Both the position numbers and the translations under genes were made by a program. Under the pieces are notes generated by a model. The model saw nothing but the letters and a program-made list of their open reading frames with translations. It had not been told where the DNA came from and made no database searches. From contig NC_058522.1 of the NCBI RefSeq assembly GCF_904849725.1, positions 199,127,986-199,191,985 on the forward strand: DNA of 64,000 nucleotides, given 5' to 3'. The first letter of the stretch is position 1, and each line of letters begins with the position of its first letter. This DNA comes from Hordeum vulgare subsp. vulgare. Taxonomy: Eukaryota > Streptophyta > Magnoliopsida > Poales > Poaceae. Below, in pieces: positions 23,775-33,925 of the stretch.

Positions 23775-23807
23775 GCATTGGTATGGGCAATCCCCTTGGC
23801 TTCTGCC

Positions 23808-23820
23808 AAGCTTGGGGGAG
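23808..23820 (+). other. Internal copy of the X polypurine tract
   Basis: AAGCTTGGGGGAG is identical to the terminal PPT at 25316-25328 and lies 34 bp after the terminal ORF stop. A third copy is in gag at 18637-18649. Confidence 0.65.
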
Positions 23821-25293
23821 TTTCCCTCGTATTGTATCACCTTTATATCTTTTGCTTTTACCTTTGTTTTAGTTCTTTCCTTTTCAGTTTTTATTTCTTC
23901 TTTTAGAGGAATAAGTTTTTATTTTTTAGTTTGAGTCTTTTGCTTTTGTCTCTCCCCCGTTGTATTCGAGCTTACGAGCTATATAATAAAGAGTGTCTTA
24001 GTTAAGGGCTTTGCTTTGTGCCATGATCAAAAGTATGAAAAGAACAATAGCATGAAAGATCATGAAACGATTTATGGAAAGTGATAACTTCACTTATGAC
24101 ACGTATGATGATTGAAACTTGTTGAGAATAAGCTTTGTACGAACCTGTGATGAGGAAGACATAATAATAATTGTTGCAATTAATAAGAAGTAATAAGGAA
24201 AGAGAGGTTCACATATAAATATATCATCTTAGACACTTTTTACAATTGTGAGCACTCACCAAACTATTACATGCCTAGGAGTAGATGTTGGACAAGGAAT
24301 ACAACATAATGAATTGTGTTTGCTTGGTCCCAAACAATGTTATATGATTAGAGATCCCTTAGCATGTGACGATTGCTTCCACCTCATATTAGCCAAAACT
24401 CATGCACCAAGTAGAGATACTAATTGTGCATCCATAAACCTCCAACCCAGTTTTGGCACGAGAGTCCACCATACCTACCTATGGATTGAATAAGATCCTT
24501 CGAGTAAGTTGTCATCGGTGCAAGCAATAAAAATTGCTCTCTAATATGTATGATCTATTAGTGTGTGGAAAATAAGCTTTGTACGAACCTGTGATGAGGA
24601 AGACATAAAAGCGACAGACTGCATAAGAAAGTTCTTTATCACAGGAGGCAATATAAAGTGACGTTCCTCCGCACTAAGAGGACACACATTCAAACCTCAA
24701 AAGCGCATGACAACCTCTGCCTCCCTCTGCGAAGGGCCTATCTTGTACCTTTTACTTTCTACCCTTGTAAGAGTCGTGGTGACCTTCACCAATTCCCTTT
24801 TTGCCTTTGTCTTGGCTACCGTCACATGATTGGGAAAGATCTCTATTCATATATCAACTTGGAGTTGAGTATTTATGCTTTATTGTTGTTGACTTTACCC
24901 TTGAGGTAAACCGTTGGGAGGGAAAACTATAAGCGCCTATCTTCCTCTGTGTCCAGCTGAATCTTTGACACCATGAGTACCACGTGAGTTGTAACAATTG
25001 TGGAAAACAAAAGATATGATTGAGTCTGTGGGTTTGATTTACAAGATCTTATTTGACTCTTTCTCATGTTGTGATAAATTGCAATTGCTTCAATGACTAT
25101 GGATTATTGTTGGTTAGTTCTCGGTAAGGTTTTTGCTTCATGCTTTGCTTTGTGAAGGAATTGTTACTTTCCCACAAGAATCTTTATAATATATTGCTGT
25201 CCTATGTGTGATCATGATGCCCTCATGCCCGTATTATGTTTTATCGACACCTTCATCCCTCAACATGTGGACATGTTTATGGAACTTGGTTTT
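23821..25293 (+). other. Non-coding 3' region of X
   Basis: No credible ORF. It holds a perfect 38-bp direct repeat (24127-24164 and 24571-24608). Two blocks are shared with the 3' region of F: the CCACCATACCTACCTATG block (24462-24483, F 39454-39475) and TCCCTCTGCGAAGGGCCT (24722-24739, F 39951-39968). Confidence 0.7.
24127..24608 (+). repeat. Perfect 38-bp direct repeat pair
   Basis: 24127-24164 and 24571-24608 are identical (starting AATAAGCTTTGTACGAACC), 444 bp apart. The sequence between is not tandemly repeated. Confidence 0.9.
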
Positions 25294-25309
25294 CGCTTGA
25301 GGACAAGCG
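25294..25309 (+). promoter_or_regulatory. AGGA-loop hairpin before the X PPT
   Basis: CGCTTG-AGGA-CAAGCG forms a perfect 6-bp stem with a 4-nt loop, ending 6 nt before the PPT. F and Z have counterparts with different stems and the same loop. Confidence 0.55.
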
Positions 25310-25315
25310 AGGTCT

Positions 25316-25328
25316 AAGCTTGGGGGAG
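25316..25328 (+). other. Terminal polypurine tract of X
   Basis: AAGCTTGGGGGAG lies one base before the 3' LTR. Confidence 0.85.
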
Positions 25329-25329
25329 T

Positions 25330-26859
25330 TGATACGTCCATTTTGCATCATGCTTTCATGTTGATATTTATTGCTTTTTGGGCTGTTATATTACTTGTGG
25401 TACCATATTTATGCCTTTTCTCTTATATTTTGCAAGGTTTATTTGAAGAGGAAGAATTCAGGCAGCTGGAATTCTGGACTGGAAAAGGAGCAAATCCTAG
25501 TCCATTATTCTGCACATCTCCAAATGCCCTGAAAAGTTACGTGGATTTTTTCTGGATTATATAAAAAATACTGGGCGAAAGAACTACCGGAGGGGGGCCA
25601 CCAGGGCTCCCCAAGCTTGCCCACCGCCACCACCCCCCTGGTGGCGCACGGCAAGCTTGTGGGCTGCCTGACGGCCCACTAGCCCCCCTCTTTTGCTATA
25701 TGAAGGGTTTTGGTCTGAAAAAATAATCAATCAGGAGCTTTTTCGTGGTTTCGCCGCCGCCACGAGGCGGAACTTGAGCAGATCCAATCTAGAGCTCCGG
25801 CAGGACGATCCTGCGGGGGAAACTTCCCTCCCGGAGGGGGAAATCGTCGCCATCGTCATCACCAACACTCCTCTCATCGAAGGGGAGGCATCTTCATCAA
25901 CATCTTCGTCAGCACCATCTCCTCTCCAATCCCTAGTTCATCTCTTGTAACCAATCTTCGTCTCGCGACTCCGATTGGTACTTGTAAGGTTGCTAGTAGT
26001 GTTGATTACTCTTTGTAGTTGATGCTAGTTGGATTACTTGGTGGAAGAGTTTATGTTCAGATCCTTGATGCTATTCGTTACACCTCTAATCATTATTATG
26101 ACTATGCTTTGTGAGTAGTTACTTTTGTTCCTGAGGACATGGGATAAGTCATGCTGATAATAGTCATGTGAATTTTATATTCGTTCGGTATTTTGATATG
26201 CTGTATGTTGTCTTTTCCTCTAGTGGTGTTATGTGAACGTTGACTACATAACACTTCACCATATTTGGGCCTAGAGGAAGGAATTGGGGAGTAGTAAGTA
26301 GATGATGGGTTGCTGGAGTGACAGAAGCTTAAACCCCAGTCTATGCGTTGCTTCATGAGGGGCTGATTTGGATCCACTAGTTTAATGCTATGGTTAGACT
26401 TTGTCTTAATTATTCTTTTGTAGTTGCGGATGCTTGCGAGAGAGGTTAATCATAAGTGGGATGCTTTTCCAAGTAAGGGCAATACCCAAGCGCCGGTCCA
26501 CCCACATATCAAACTATCAAAGTAACGAACACGAATCATATGAACATGATGAAACTAGCATGACAGAAATTCCCGTGTGTCCTCGGGAGAGTTTTTCCTC
26601 CTATAAGACTTTGTTCAGGCTTGTCCCTTGCTACAAAAGGGATTGGGACACTTGCTGCACCGTTGTACTACTTGTTACTTGTTACTCTTTGCTTGCTACA
26701 TTTCACCTCGCTACACAATCACTTGTTACCGCTACTTTCAGTGCTTGCAGTTATTACCTTGCTGAACTCCGTTTATCAGAGCCTTCTGCTCCTCGTTGGG
26801 TTCGACACTCTTACTTATCGAAAGGACTACGATTTATCCCCTATACTTGTGGGTCATCA
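25330..26859 (+). repeat. 3' LTR of X (1530 bp)
   Basis: It starts TGATACGTCC and ends GGGTCATCA, followed by CACAC (26860-26864). Confidence 0.95.
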
Positions 26860-26864
26860 CACAC

Positions 26865-27719
26865 CCATTGGAGCAACAGGACCAGGTCGCCCTCGTGCGC
26901 GCTGCACCCGTCGGGCCGGTGGCGTGCCTCACCATCGCCCCTGAGCTCTACCCAACTGAGTGGCCCTGCAAGTTCAAGACCGACCTACCCCCACACTACG
27001 ATGGCATCCTGGACCTGACTGAGTTCCTACAACTCTACACGCTGAGTATCAAGGTGGCAGGAGGGGGCGACAAGGTCATGGCGTGCTGGTTCCCCATGGC
27101 GCTCAAGAGTGGCGCCCTCTCTTGACTCCTCAACCTCCCAAGTGCATCCATCACCTCCTGGGATGATCTACGCGAACGCTTCATCGCCAACTTCCAGGGC
27201 ACCCGCTACCACGCTCTCACTGTGAACGACCTACGGCGCATCAAGCAGCAGGAGGTGTAGACCCTACACAAGTTCATATAGCACTTCACGGCCATGCGCC
27301 TCAAGATCCCCAAGGCGTCGGACGAGGCCGTAATCTCGGCCTTCTCCGACGAAGTCACCGACCTCAAGATGAAGGAGGAGCTCGCCATGAGTGATGAAAT
27401 GAGCACTGCACTGGAGATGTTCAACCTGGCAAACAAGTGCGCCAGGGTTGAAGAAGGTCGCGTGTCGCTCTTCGGGCCTCAGGTGGCGGAACCAGAAGAG
27501 AAGAAGGCCAAGGAGACGAAGCGCAAGGCTCCGACGGTGCTCGCAGCCGAGACTGAGGGAAGCACGACCGAGGAGGAGAGCATCCTCCAGGAGGGGGGCC
27601 AACATGCATCTTCCACGGCACCAGCGACCATGATACCTCCGAGTGCCACGAGCTCGGACTGTTCCATGCTGAGCACTTCAGCAGGCGCCCCGACGGAGAG
27701 ACAGAGGCCGCTCGGATGA
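26865..27719 (+). pseudogene. gag: Y gag core, continuing after X
   Basis: In one frame it reads WPCKFKTDLPPHYDG, a Gag core containing SWDDLRERFIANFQGT (about 27159), then a Lys/Glu-rich tail. TGA at 27123-27125 and TAG at 27258-27260 and 27279-27281 interrupt it. The core matches the retrotransposon Gag pattern seen in V (WADLARAFIRTFEG). The N-terminal part lies at 3315-3930. It is a defective capsid gene. Confidence 0.82.
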
Positions 27720-28032
27720 TCGGGAGCCGCGTCAGGGGTGGCATGAATAGCCTCATGAAGACCGTTGGCGCGGCCAAGTTCAGGAGTACCGCTGGCACGA
27801 CCAGGCTTGGGACGATCGCTGGCGCGGTGACCTTAAGGAGGGGCAACGGCGCGGTCAGCCTCGTGATGCTCGCCCTCGTGAGGCTGGACTGCCTCCGCCA
27901 CCCAGAAGGAGGGATGAAGACATGCAGAATGATGGGGCTGGGGGCTTCCAGGAGGTCAGAGCAGTGGACTCCGTCCTGGGCGGCGCCTAGACCGAGGCCT
28001 CGAACCGTGCCTTCAAGCAGTTCGCCCAAAAG

Positions 28033-28713
28033 GTGAATGCCGCTGTCCCAAATCCTGAAGCGATGCGCCCCCTCAACTGCTCCCACACCACCATCACCTT
28101 CGTCCCAAGTGATCGGCTCAGGTGCTCGTTCATGGCCGGCAAGCTCCCCATGATGTGCACCCCAACCATCAGCAACGTCCTCGTCACCAAGACCCCTATC
28201 GACAGTGGAGTGGGGTTCAACGTCCTCTCGGTCGAGACCTTCGACACTCTCTAGCCACCGTACGAACAACTCATGCCGACAAAGCCCTTCTCAAGAGTCA
28301 CGGAAGGGTCCACCGTGCCCATCGGGCAGGTGCGTCTGCCAGTCACCTTCGGCGAGCGCAAGAACTACCACACTGAGATCATCGTCTTCGATGTCGCGCA
28401 CATCCACCTACCGTACAACGTGATCCTTGGGTACCCGGCTCTCGCCAAGTTCATGGCAGTGACCCACCATGGCTACAACGTCCTCAATATGCCTGGGAGC
28501 AGCGACGTCATCACCATCGCCTACGACAAGAAGGATGCCGTATGTACACTCGAGCGCGCCTACCGCGCCACGGCGGCGGAACGCTCGGACGACGAAGAAG
28601 ACGAGCCACCTCGTGAGGACCCAGGCAAGAAGAAGAAGCAGCTCCTCCCCACAGAGCACACTGGGACTTTGGGATCCGTGCCCGGGGACGGGGTCATGCC
28701 TCCCATCGCATAG
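28033..28713 (+). pseudogene. pol: Y protease region
   Basis: One frame with a TAG at 28252-28254. The aspartic protease site reads TPIDSGVGFNVLS with Asp at 28201; NVILGYPALAKFMA follows near 28420, as in V. A basic/acidic linker (EDEEDEPPRED-type composition, then KKKK) ends at the TAG at 28711-28713. The frame between gag and this segment (27720-28032) is scrambled. Confidence 0.8.
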
Positions 28714-29683
28714 GAAGGTGTGCTCGGCGCCCCCCTTGGGTTAGGCCTGGGGGCTCCCACCAGGGAGGCTCCCGGCCTAACCAGTGAGGCGAGGGTGGCG
28801 CTCGAGCACAACCCGAGGGTGCACTGCGGAGCGGGTCCGCCCAGGCCCCGTGAGTCCATCATTAGAGCAATCCAAGAACTTTGAGAGGCCCAGGCCGTGC
28901 GAGGCGGGGACTGCCCTGCATCACCAATCATAGTCGCCGTCGTCGGCACGGTCGATCGGCCCTGCATCTGCATCAACAAGCCCGAATCGACACAACCGCG
29001 GCTCAAGGCCCCTTCTGGCCCGCGCGAATTGACCATCGGTAGGTGTGCTCGGGCGTCATCACCCTCATGCCCTTTGGGCTGGGGAACACGGCTGCTACCT
29101 ACAGGCGGCTCCAGCACGCCATGCTCACGCCTTGCCTGCTGGGGCATGGTGAGGACGAGGAGGAGATGCTCGGGCCAAGCGAAGATCCCGAGCCTCGGGA
29201 GACGGCAGACCTGTGAGGGTCGTGATCGCGGAAGCAGGAGGTCGGGCGACGACGGTGCCCTCGGCCCTTCAGCGACATGGCCGCCTGGTGACTTTTTGTT
29301 GGTTACTGCCAGGTAAGTTTTTGGCTCACTCTATCCGAGGGCGCCCATAGGGCCATATGGCCTCCAGGAGTTCAGGGCACTCTCCAGCCGCCACTTTCAT
29401 TGATGCATCCTTCAGTTGTTTCTGTCGCACCCATTTCGAACCCTAACGTTCTACCTTGCTTGCATCTTTGGGCAGTCGCCCCCCTGCTTGGGGGCTCCGA
29501 CCGAAGCTTATCCTTGCAGGCCTCCTGAGGCAGCACACACCCTGCCTCACTCCCGAAGAAGAAGAAGTCAGCAGGGTTTACCAATGACCCAAAAGGAATC
29601 AGACGCCTAATGCCTTGGGGTTAGGGACACTTGCGAGGCCAAAATGTCCTCGCGACCTCCCAGATACATCCCTCGTGACACTC
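28714..29683 (+). pseudogene. pol: Scrap of Y reverse transcriptase and unassigned DNA
   Basis: From 29067 the frame reads MPFGLGNTAATYRRLQHAML, a recognisable RT motif block without the YMDD core. No upstream RT and no RNase H or integrase are present, so most of pol has been deleted. I see nothing identifiable in 28714-29066 or 29216-29683. Confidence 0.6.
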
Positions 29684-29910
29684 ACACGTAATAACGAGCT
29701 GCGACAGTATACGCCCGGGGCCCCACGAGGACGCCGAGGGGTCCCTCCCATGCCTAGTGGCAACCCTATGCTCCGTGCTGGGGAGAAGACTGTAACACTA
29801 TCACGTAATAACAAGCTGCGGCTGTATACGCCTGGGGCCCCCTGAGGATGCGGAGGGGTCCCCTCACGCCTAGTGGCAGCCCTACGCTCCGCGCTGGGGC
29901 GAAAACAGAG
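29684..29910 (+). repeat. Two tandem units of about 118 bp in Y
   Basis: Units start at CACGTAATAACGAGCTGCG (about 29685) and CACGTAATAACAAGCTGCG (about 29802) and share the CCTAGTGGCA block. Confidence 0.85.
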
Positions 29911-29915
29911 ACAAT

Positions 29916-30080
29916 CAACTCAGTCCGCCAATGACTATGCCCGCAGCTGGCAAGGAAACCAACACAATCCACCAATGACTATGCCCGCAGCTGGCAAGGA
30001 AATCAACACAGTCCACCAATGACTATGCCAACAGCTGGCCAGGAAGTCAACCGAGTGCACCTACAACTATGCCCACGCCC
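29916..30080 (+). repeat. 44-bp tandem array in Y
   Basis: Units start at 29916, 29960, 30004 and 30048 with the core CCAATGACTATGCCCGCAGC. The last is partial and diverged. Confidence 0.9.
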
Positions 30081-30120
30081 ACGTTGAGTGCGGGGGACAC
30101 ACAACTGGAGGTACAGAGCT

Positions 30121-30860
30121 GCTCGCACGTTAAGGGGGCCCTGAGCATCACGACTCAGGGGCCTAACTACTCCTGTAGCCCCTTCCCTCTTGGTTCGTCC
30201 TGGAATCCGGTCGGTTCAACAGCGGTGAAGGTACATGCGGGGCGGGCCCTTCCGACACAGAGCCTAGTGCGCTCAACACGCACTTAAAATCTCTTAGGGA
30301 GAATGCTGGAGTCACTCGTACGTCAAGGGGGACTCCTGAGCATCGCGACTCAGGAGCCTGAACTGCGCCCGTAGCCCCTTCCCTCTTGAGCCGCCTAGGT
30401 GGTCCAACGACAGAAGAGGTACGCGCGGGGCGGGCCCTGCCGACGCAGAGTGCTGAAGGAGTTGAGGAGTCTCAAACTATCAGTTTCTTAGAAGGGACAT
30501 TGGAGTCACTCGTACGTCAAGGGGGACCCGCGAGCATCGTGACTCACGGTCCTAACTATGCTCGTAGCCCCTTCCCCCTTCGGTCGTCCTAGTATCCGGC
30601 CAGTCCAATGGCGGCGGAGGTACACGCGGGGTGGGCCCTGCCGATGCAGAGTGCTGAAGGTGTTCTGAAGTTTCAAAATCCTCGCCACATTCCCCTCATG
30701 AGGGCTGCTCGCACGTCAAGGGGGACTCCTGAGCATCATGACTCAGGAGCGTAACTGGACCCGTAGCCCCTTACCTCTTGGGCCATCCTGGAATTCGGTC
30801 AGTTCAATGGCGGCTGAGGTATGCGCGGGCCGGGCCTTGCTGATGCAGAGTACCACAACA
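30121..30860 (+). repeat. Four tandem units of about 195 bp in Y, each with a hairpin
   Basis: Units start near 30121, 30314, 30508 and 30706. Each contains a hairpin such as CTCCTGAG-CATCGCGA-CTCAGGAG. Stem bases change in pairs between units. Confidence 0.9.
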
Positions 30861-31029
30861 AACATGAAAGAAGAGAGGCAAATAAAACATTCAAGCAGCC
30901 AGCTAGTTATGACAAGCCTTAACAAGTTCTTGAAAACGCAAATGAGTTTGACGCATTCACGAGGCATGATGTGCATTGCAGGGAAAAACAGAGGGAAGAA
31001 ATCAGGAGGAACCGCCGCCGCTGGTCGCT

Positions 31030-32074
31030 CCATCTTCACGGGGCTTGTCGTCGGCGTCAGTGGCGTCTTCTTCCCCGTCGTCGGCTTCAGCGGCATCCGG
31101 AGATGGGGGAACTGCGTCACGGGAGAACCTCTTCACTAACCCTCTACGAGGCCCTTCACTGCCTCCGCAGCGTTGTCGCGGGCCTCGGTAGGGATCGGCA
31201 GGATCATGGAGTCGAAGTCAAACCCTGGCTGACAAAGATGAAGGTGACTGAAGACGCGTGTCGCGGCCTCAGAAAAGAGGTCATGGCACTCATTGTCCAA
31301 GATCTTGTCCACCTAGATGACATCGTCCTCCAACGCCACGGCGAGCTCTGTCGCGAGCACGATGAAGCCGCCCTCTGGGGTGGACAGAGGCTAGTCGAAC
31401 GCGTCCCGACAGAGTGTGTGGAGCGCCGTGCAGAGCGTGAGCTCAACGTCAAGGAAGCCGACCAGCTCCGCGACCTTCTTCTTCTCGGCCGCGGCAAGGG
31501 CTTACCCATTGGCATCGGGAAGGGTCTTCTTCGAGGCGATCTCCCTCTCCTGCTCATCCAAGCGTGCCTGCTTCGCGCCCATGCAAGTTTCCTCCTGGGA
31601 CAACTCTTCTTACCGGGCGGCGAGCTTGGTCTTGCGGGCCTCGAGTTCTTCCTCCTGCAGGCGAAGCTGCTCGGCTAGCTTGGCTTGTTCTTCTTGGAAG
31701 ACCTTCAGGCGAGCCTTCGCCTCTTCGCAGCGTTTGGCAGCTGCCGTGGCTCCTTTTGTCGCCTGCTCGCATGCGGCACGAGCGGATTCAGCTTCCTTCA
31801 TCGCCTCCTCACGCGCCGCCCGAGCGGATTCGGCTTCCTCCAGCGCCACCTCGTGCGTAGCGCGAGCGGCCATGGCCTCCTTCTCGCCCTCCGCCATCAC
31901 GACCGCGACTTTGCTCAGGGCATCGAGGGCCTCGTTTAGGACGCCCTGGATGTATACCAGAGTCATTTGGATTTCCCTCTGAGGAGCCTCTAGTGTTGTC
32001 GTGGGCAGTGTCGTCACGAAGGCAGCGTCACGAGGGATAGGGGGCTCCGGAGGTTGCTTGGAGATTGCGAGCAT
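31030..32074 (-). pseudogene. Distal part of the Y antisense gene (coiled coil)
   Basis: On the minus strand 32074-31610 is an open frame rich in Ala, Glu and Lys (EEAMKEAESARAACEQATKG), a clear coiled coil. A stop follows and the reading continues to about 31030 with FDFDSMILPIPTEARDNAAE. Position and orientation match the coiled-coil 3' exons of the V antisense gene. The 5' part lies at 43433-42407, separated by element F. Splice sites were not resolved. Plus-strand ORFs here are shadows. Confidence 0.65.
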
Positions 32075-32255
32075 TGGCGCATCAGTGGACTGAGGGCCCT
32101 CAAGAGCCCGCCCCTCGGGCTACGGCACTGCCACGACCGCCTCAGGACGCTTCGGGGGCTCGGGTGACTCGACGACCAAGGCCTGAGAGGTCGCTCCGCG
32201 AGCCTCCCCTTCTTCATTGACAGGCGGTGATGCGTTGGGGTGGGCCGGTAGTGCG

Positions 32256-33846
32256 TGATACGTCTCCATCGTATCTACTTTTCCGAACTCTTTTGCCCTT
32301 GTTTTGGACTCTAATTTGCATGATTTGAATGGAACTAACCCGGACTAACGCTGTTTTTAGCAGAATTGCCATGGTGTTGTTTTTGTGTAGAAATAAAAGT
32401 TCTCGGAATGTCCTGAAAATTTACGGCGATTTTTTCTCGAATAAAAGAAAAATACCTGTGCAAAGATCCACCGGAGGAGGCGTGCCAGTGGGCCACAAGC
32501 CTAGAGGCCGCGCCATTCAGGCTTGTGGGGCCCACGTGGCACCACCACCCCCAATCTCAGCTCTATATCTTCTGTTTCGCCTGGAAAAAAATTAGAGAGA
32601 AGGTTTCATCGCGTTTTGAGATACGGACGCGCCGCCACATCCCGTTCTTCATCTGGAGGGCAAATCTGGAGTCCGTTTCGGGCTCCGGAGAGGGGAAATC
32701 GTCGCCATCGTCATCATCAACCTTTCTCCATCGACAATTCCATGATGCTCTTCATCGTTCGTGAGTAATCTCATCGTAGGCGTGTTGGATGGTGATGAGT
32801 TGGATGAGATCTATCATGTAATCGAGTTAGTTCTTGACGGGGATTGATCCCTAGTATCCACTATGTTCTAGATTGATGTCGCTACTATTTGGCTATGCTT
32901 AATGCTTGTCAGTAGGGCCCGAGTGCCATGATTTCAGATCTGAACCTATTATGTTGTCACCAATATATGTGTGTTTTATATCCTATCTTGCAAGTTGTAG
33001 TCACCTACGATGTGTTATGACCCGGCAACCCCGGAGTGACAATAGCCGGAACCACTCCCCGAGATGAACATAGTATGAGGAGTTCATGTATTCACCGCGT
33101 GTTAATGCATTGTTCCGGTTCTTTATTAAAAGGAGAACCTTAATATCCCATAGTTTCCATTAGAACCCCGCTACCACGGGAGGGATGGACAATAGATGTC
33201 ATGCAAGTTCTTTTCCCTAAGCACGTATGACTACATACGGAATACATGCCTACATTAGATTGACGAACGAGAGCTAGTTACATATCTCTCCGTGTTATAG
33301 CTGTTACATGATGAATCACATCCGTCACACTCATCCATCATCGTTCCACTTCCTACTAGTCTTTTACTACTGGTTCTCGCTATGTTACTTTTCCTAGGCT
33401 TGTCCCTTGCTACAAAAGGGATTCTGCCACTTTGCTACTGCTGCTACTTGTCACTTTGCTGCTGCTATTACTTGTTACTTTGCTGCTGCTCCTACTGCTG
33501 TTCCTTGCTACTGCACTGTTACTTGTTGCAAGACTTTGTTGGAGCCGTAGCCGGGGAAGCATTCTTCTCAAGAATAATCCCCCATCAACGTGCTGGCTCC
33601 ATTGATACAACAGTTAGGAATAGTCTGCCGTGTCAACAGATCGTTTCTCGCACCGTTGCTATCATACTACCTTGCTACTGATACTTTGCTTGCAGACACT
33701 AATCTTTCAGGTGTGGTTGAGTCTGACACATTCAGTTGCTAATACTTGAGAATATTCTTTCGCTTCCCTCTTGGCGAATCAATAAATTTGGGTTGAATAC
33801 TCTACCCTCAAAAACTGCTGCGATCCCATACGCTTGTGGGACATCA
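32256..33846 (+). repeat. 5' LTR of F (1591 bp)
   Basis: It carries the LTR hairpin (arms about 32489-32502 and 32519-32535), a TATA-like CTATAT at about 32563, and a TGCTGCT-rich stretch near 33420-33530. Confidence 0.93.
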
Positions 33847-33857
33847 AAGGCTTTTTC

Positions 33858-33875
33858 TAGCACCGTTGCCGGGGA
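33858..33875 (+). promoter_or_regulatory. Mutated primer-binding site of F
   Basis: It reads TAGCACCGTTGCCGGGGA, where X and Z have TGGCGCCGTTGCCGGGGA. Both changes are G to A and should weaken tRNA priming. Confidence 0.75.
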
Positions 33876-33925
33876 GGCACAACTATATTCTCTCAGTCAC
33901 TTGGGATTGGCATCTGCTAATCACT

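Larger units (their letters stand above)
3931..26859 (+). mobile_element. Element X: full-length Athila-lineage Gypsy element
   Basis: The LTRs are TGATACG...ATCA, 1526 bp (split by V) and 1530 bp, roughly 3% apart by eye. The 5-bp target duplication is perfect: CACAC at 3926-3930 and 26860-26864. The order is LTR, PBS, gag, protease, RT, RNase H, integrase, a further ORF, PPT, LTR. RT and Gag motifs place it in the Athila lineage. It inserted into the gag of Y and was later hit by V inside its 5' LTR. Stops and frameshifts make it defective. Confidence 0.93.

Noticed and set aside
31416..31982. Ser/Ala-rich plus-strand ORFs over 30971-31982
   Set aside because: They are opposite-strand shadows of the coiled-coil antisense reading, whose Ala/Glu repeats force open frames on both strands.
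33382..33681. Tyr/Leu/Cys-rich ORFs in F LTRs (also 41504-41785)
   Set aside because: They are translations of the TGCTGCT/TTACTTG low-complexity stretch in the LTR and have no start context or homologue.
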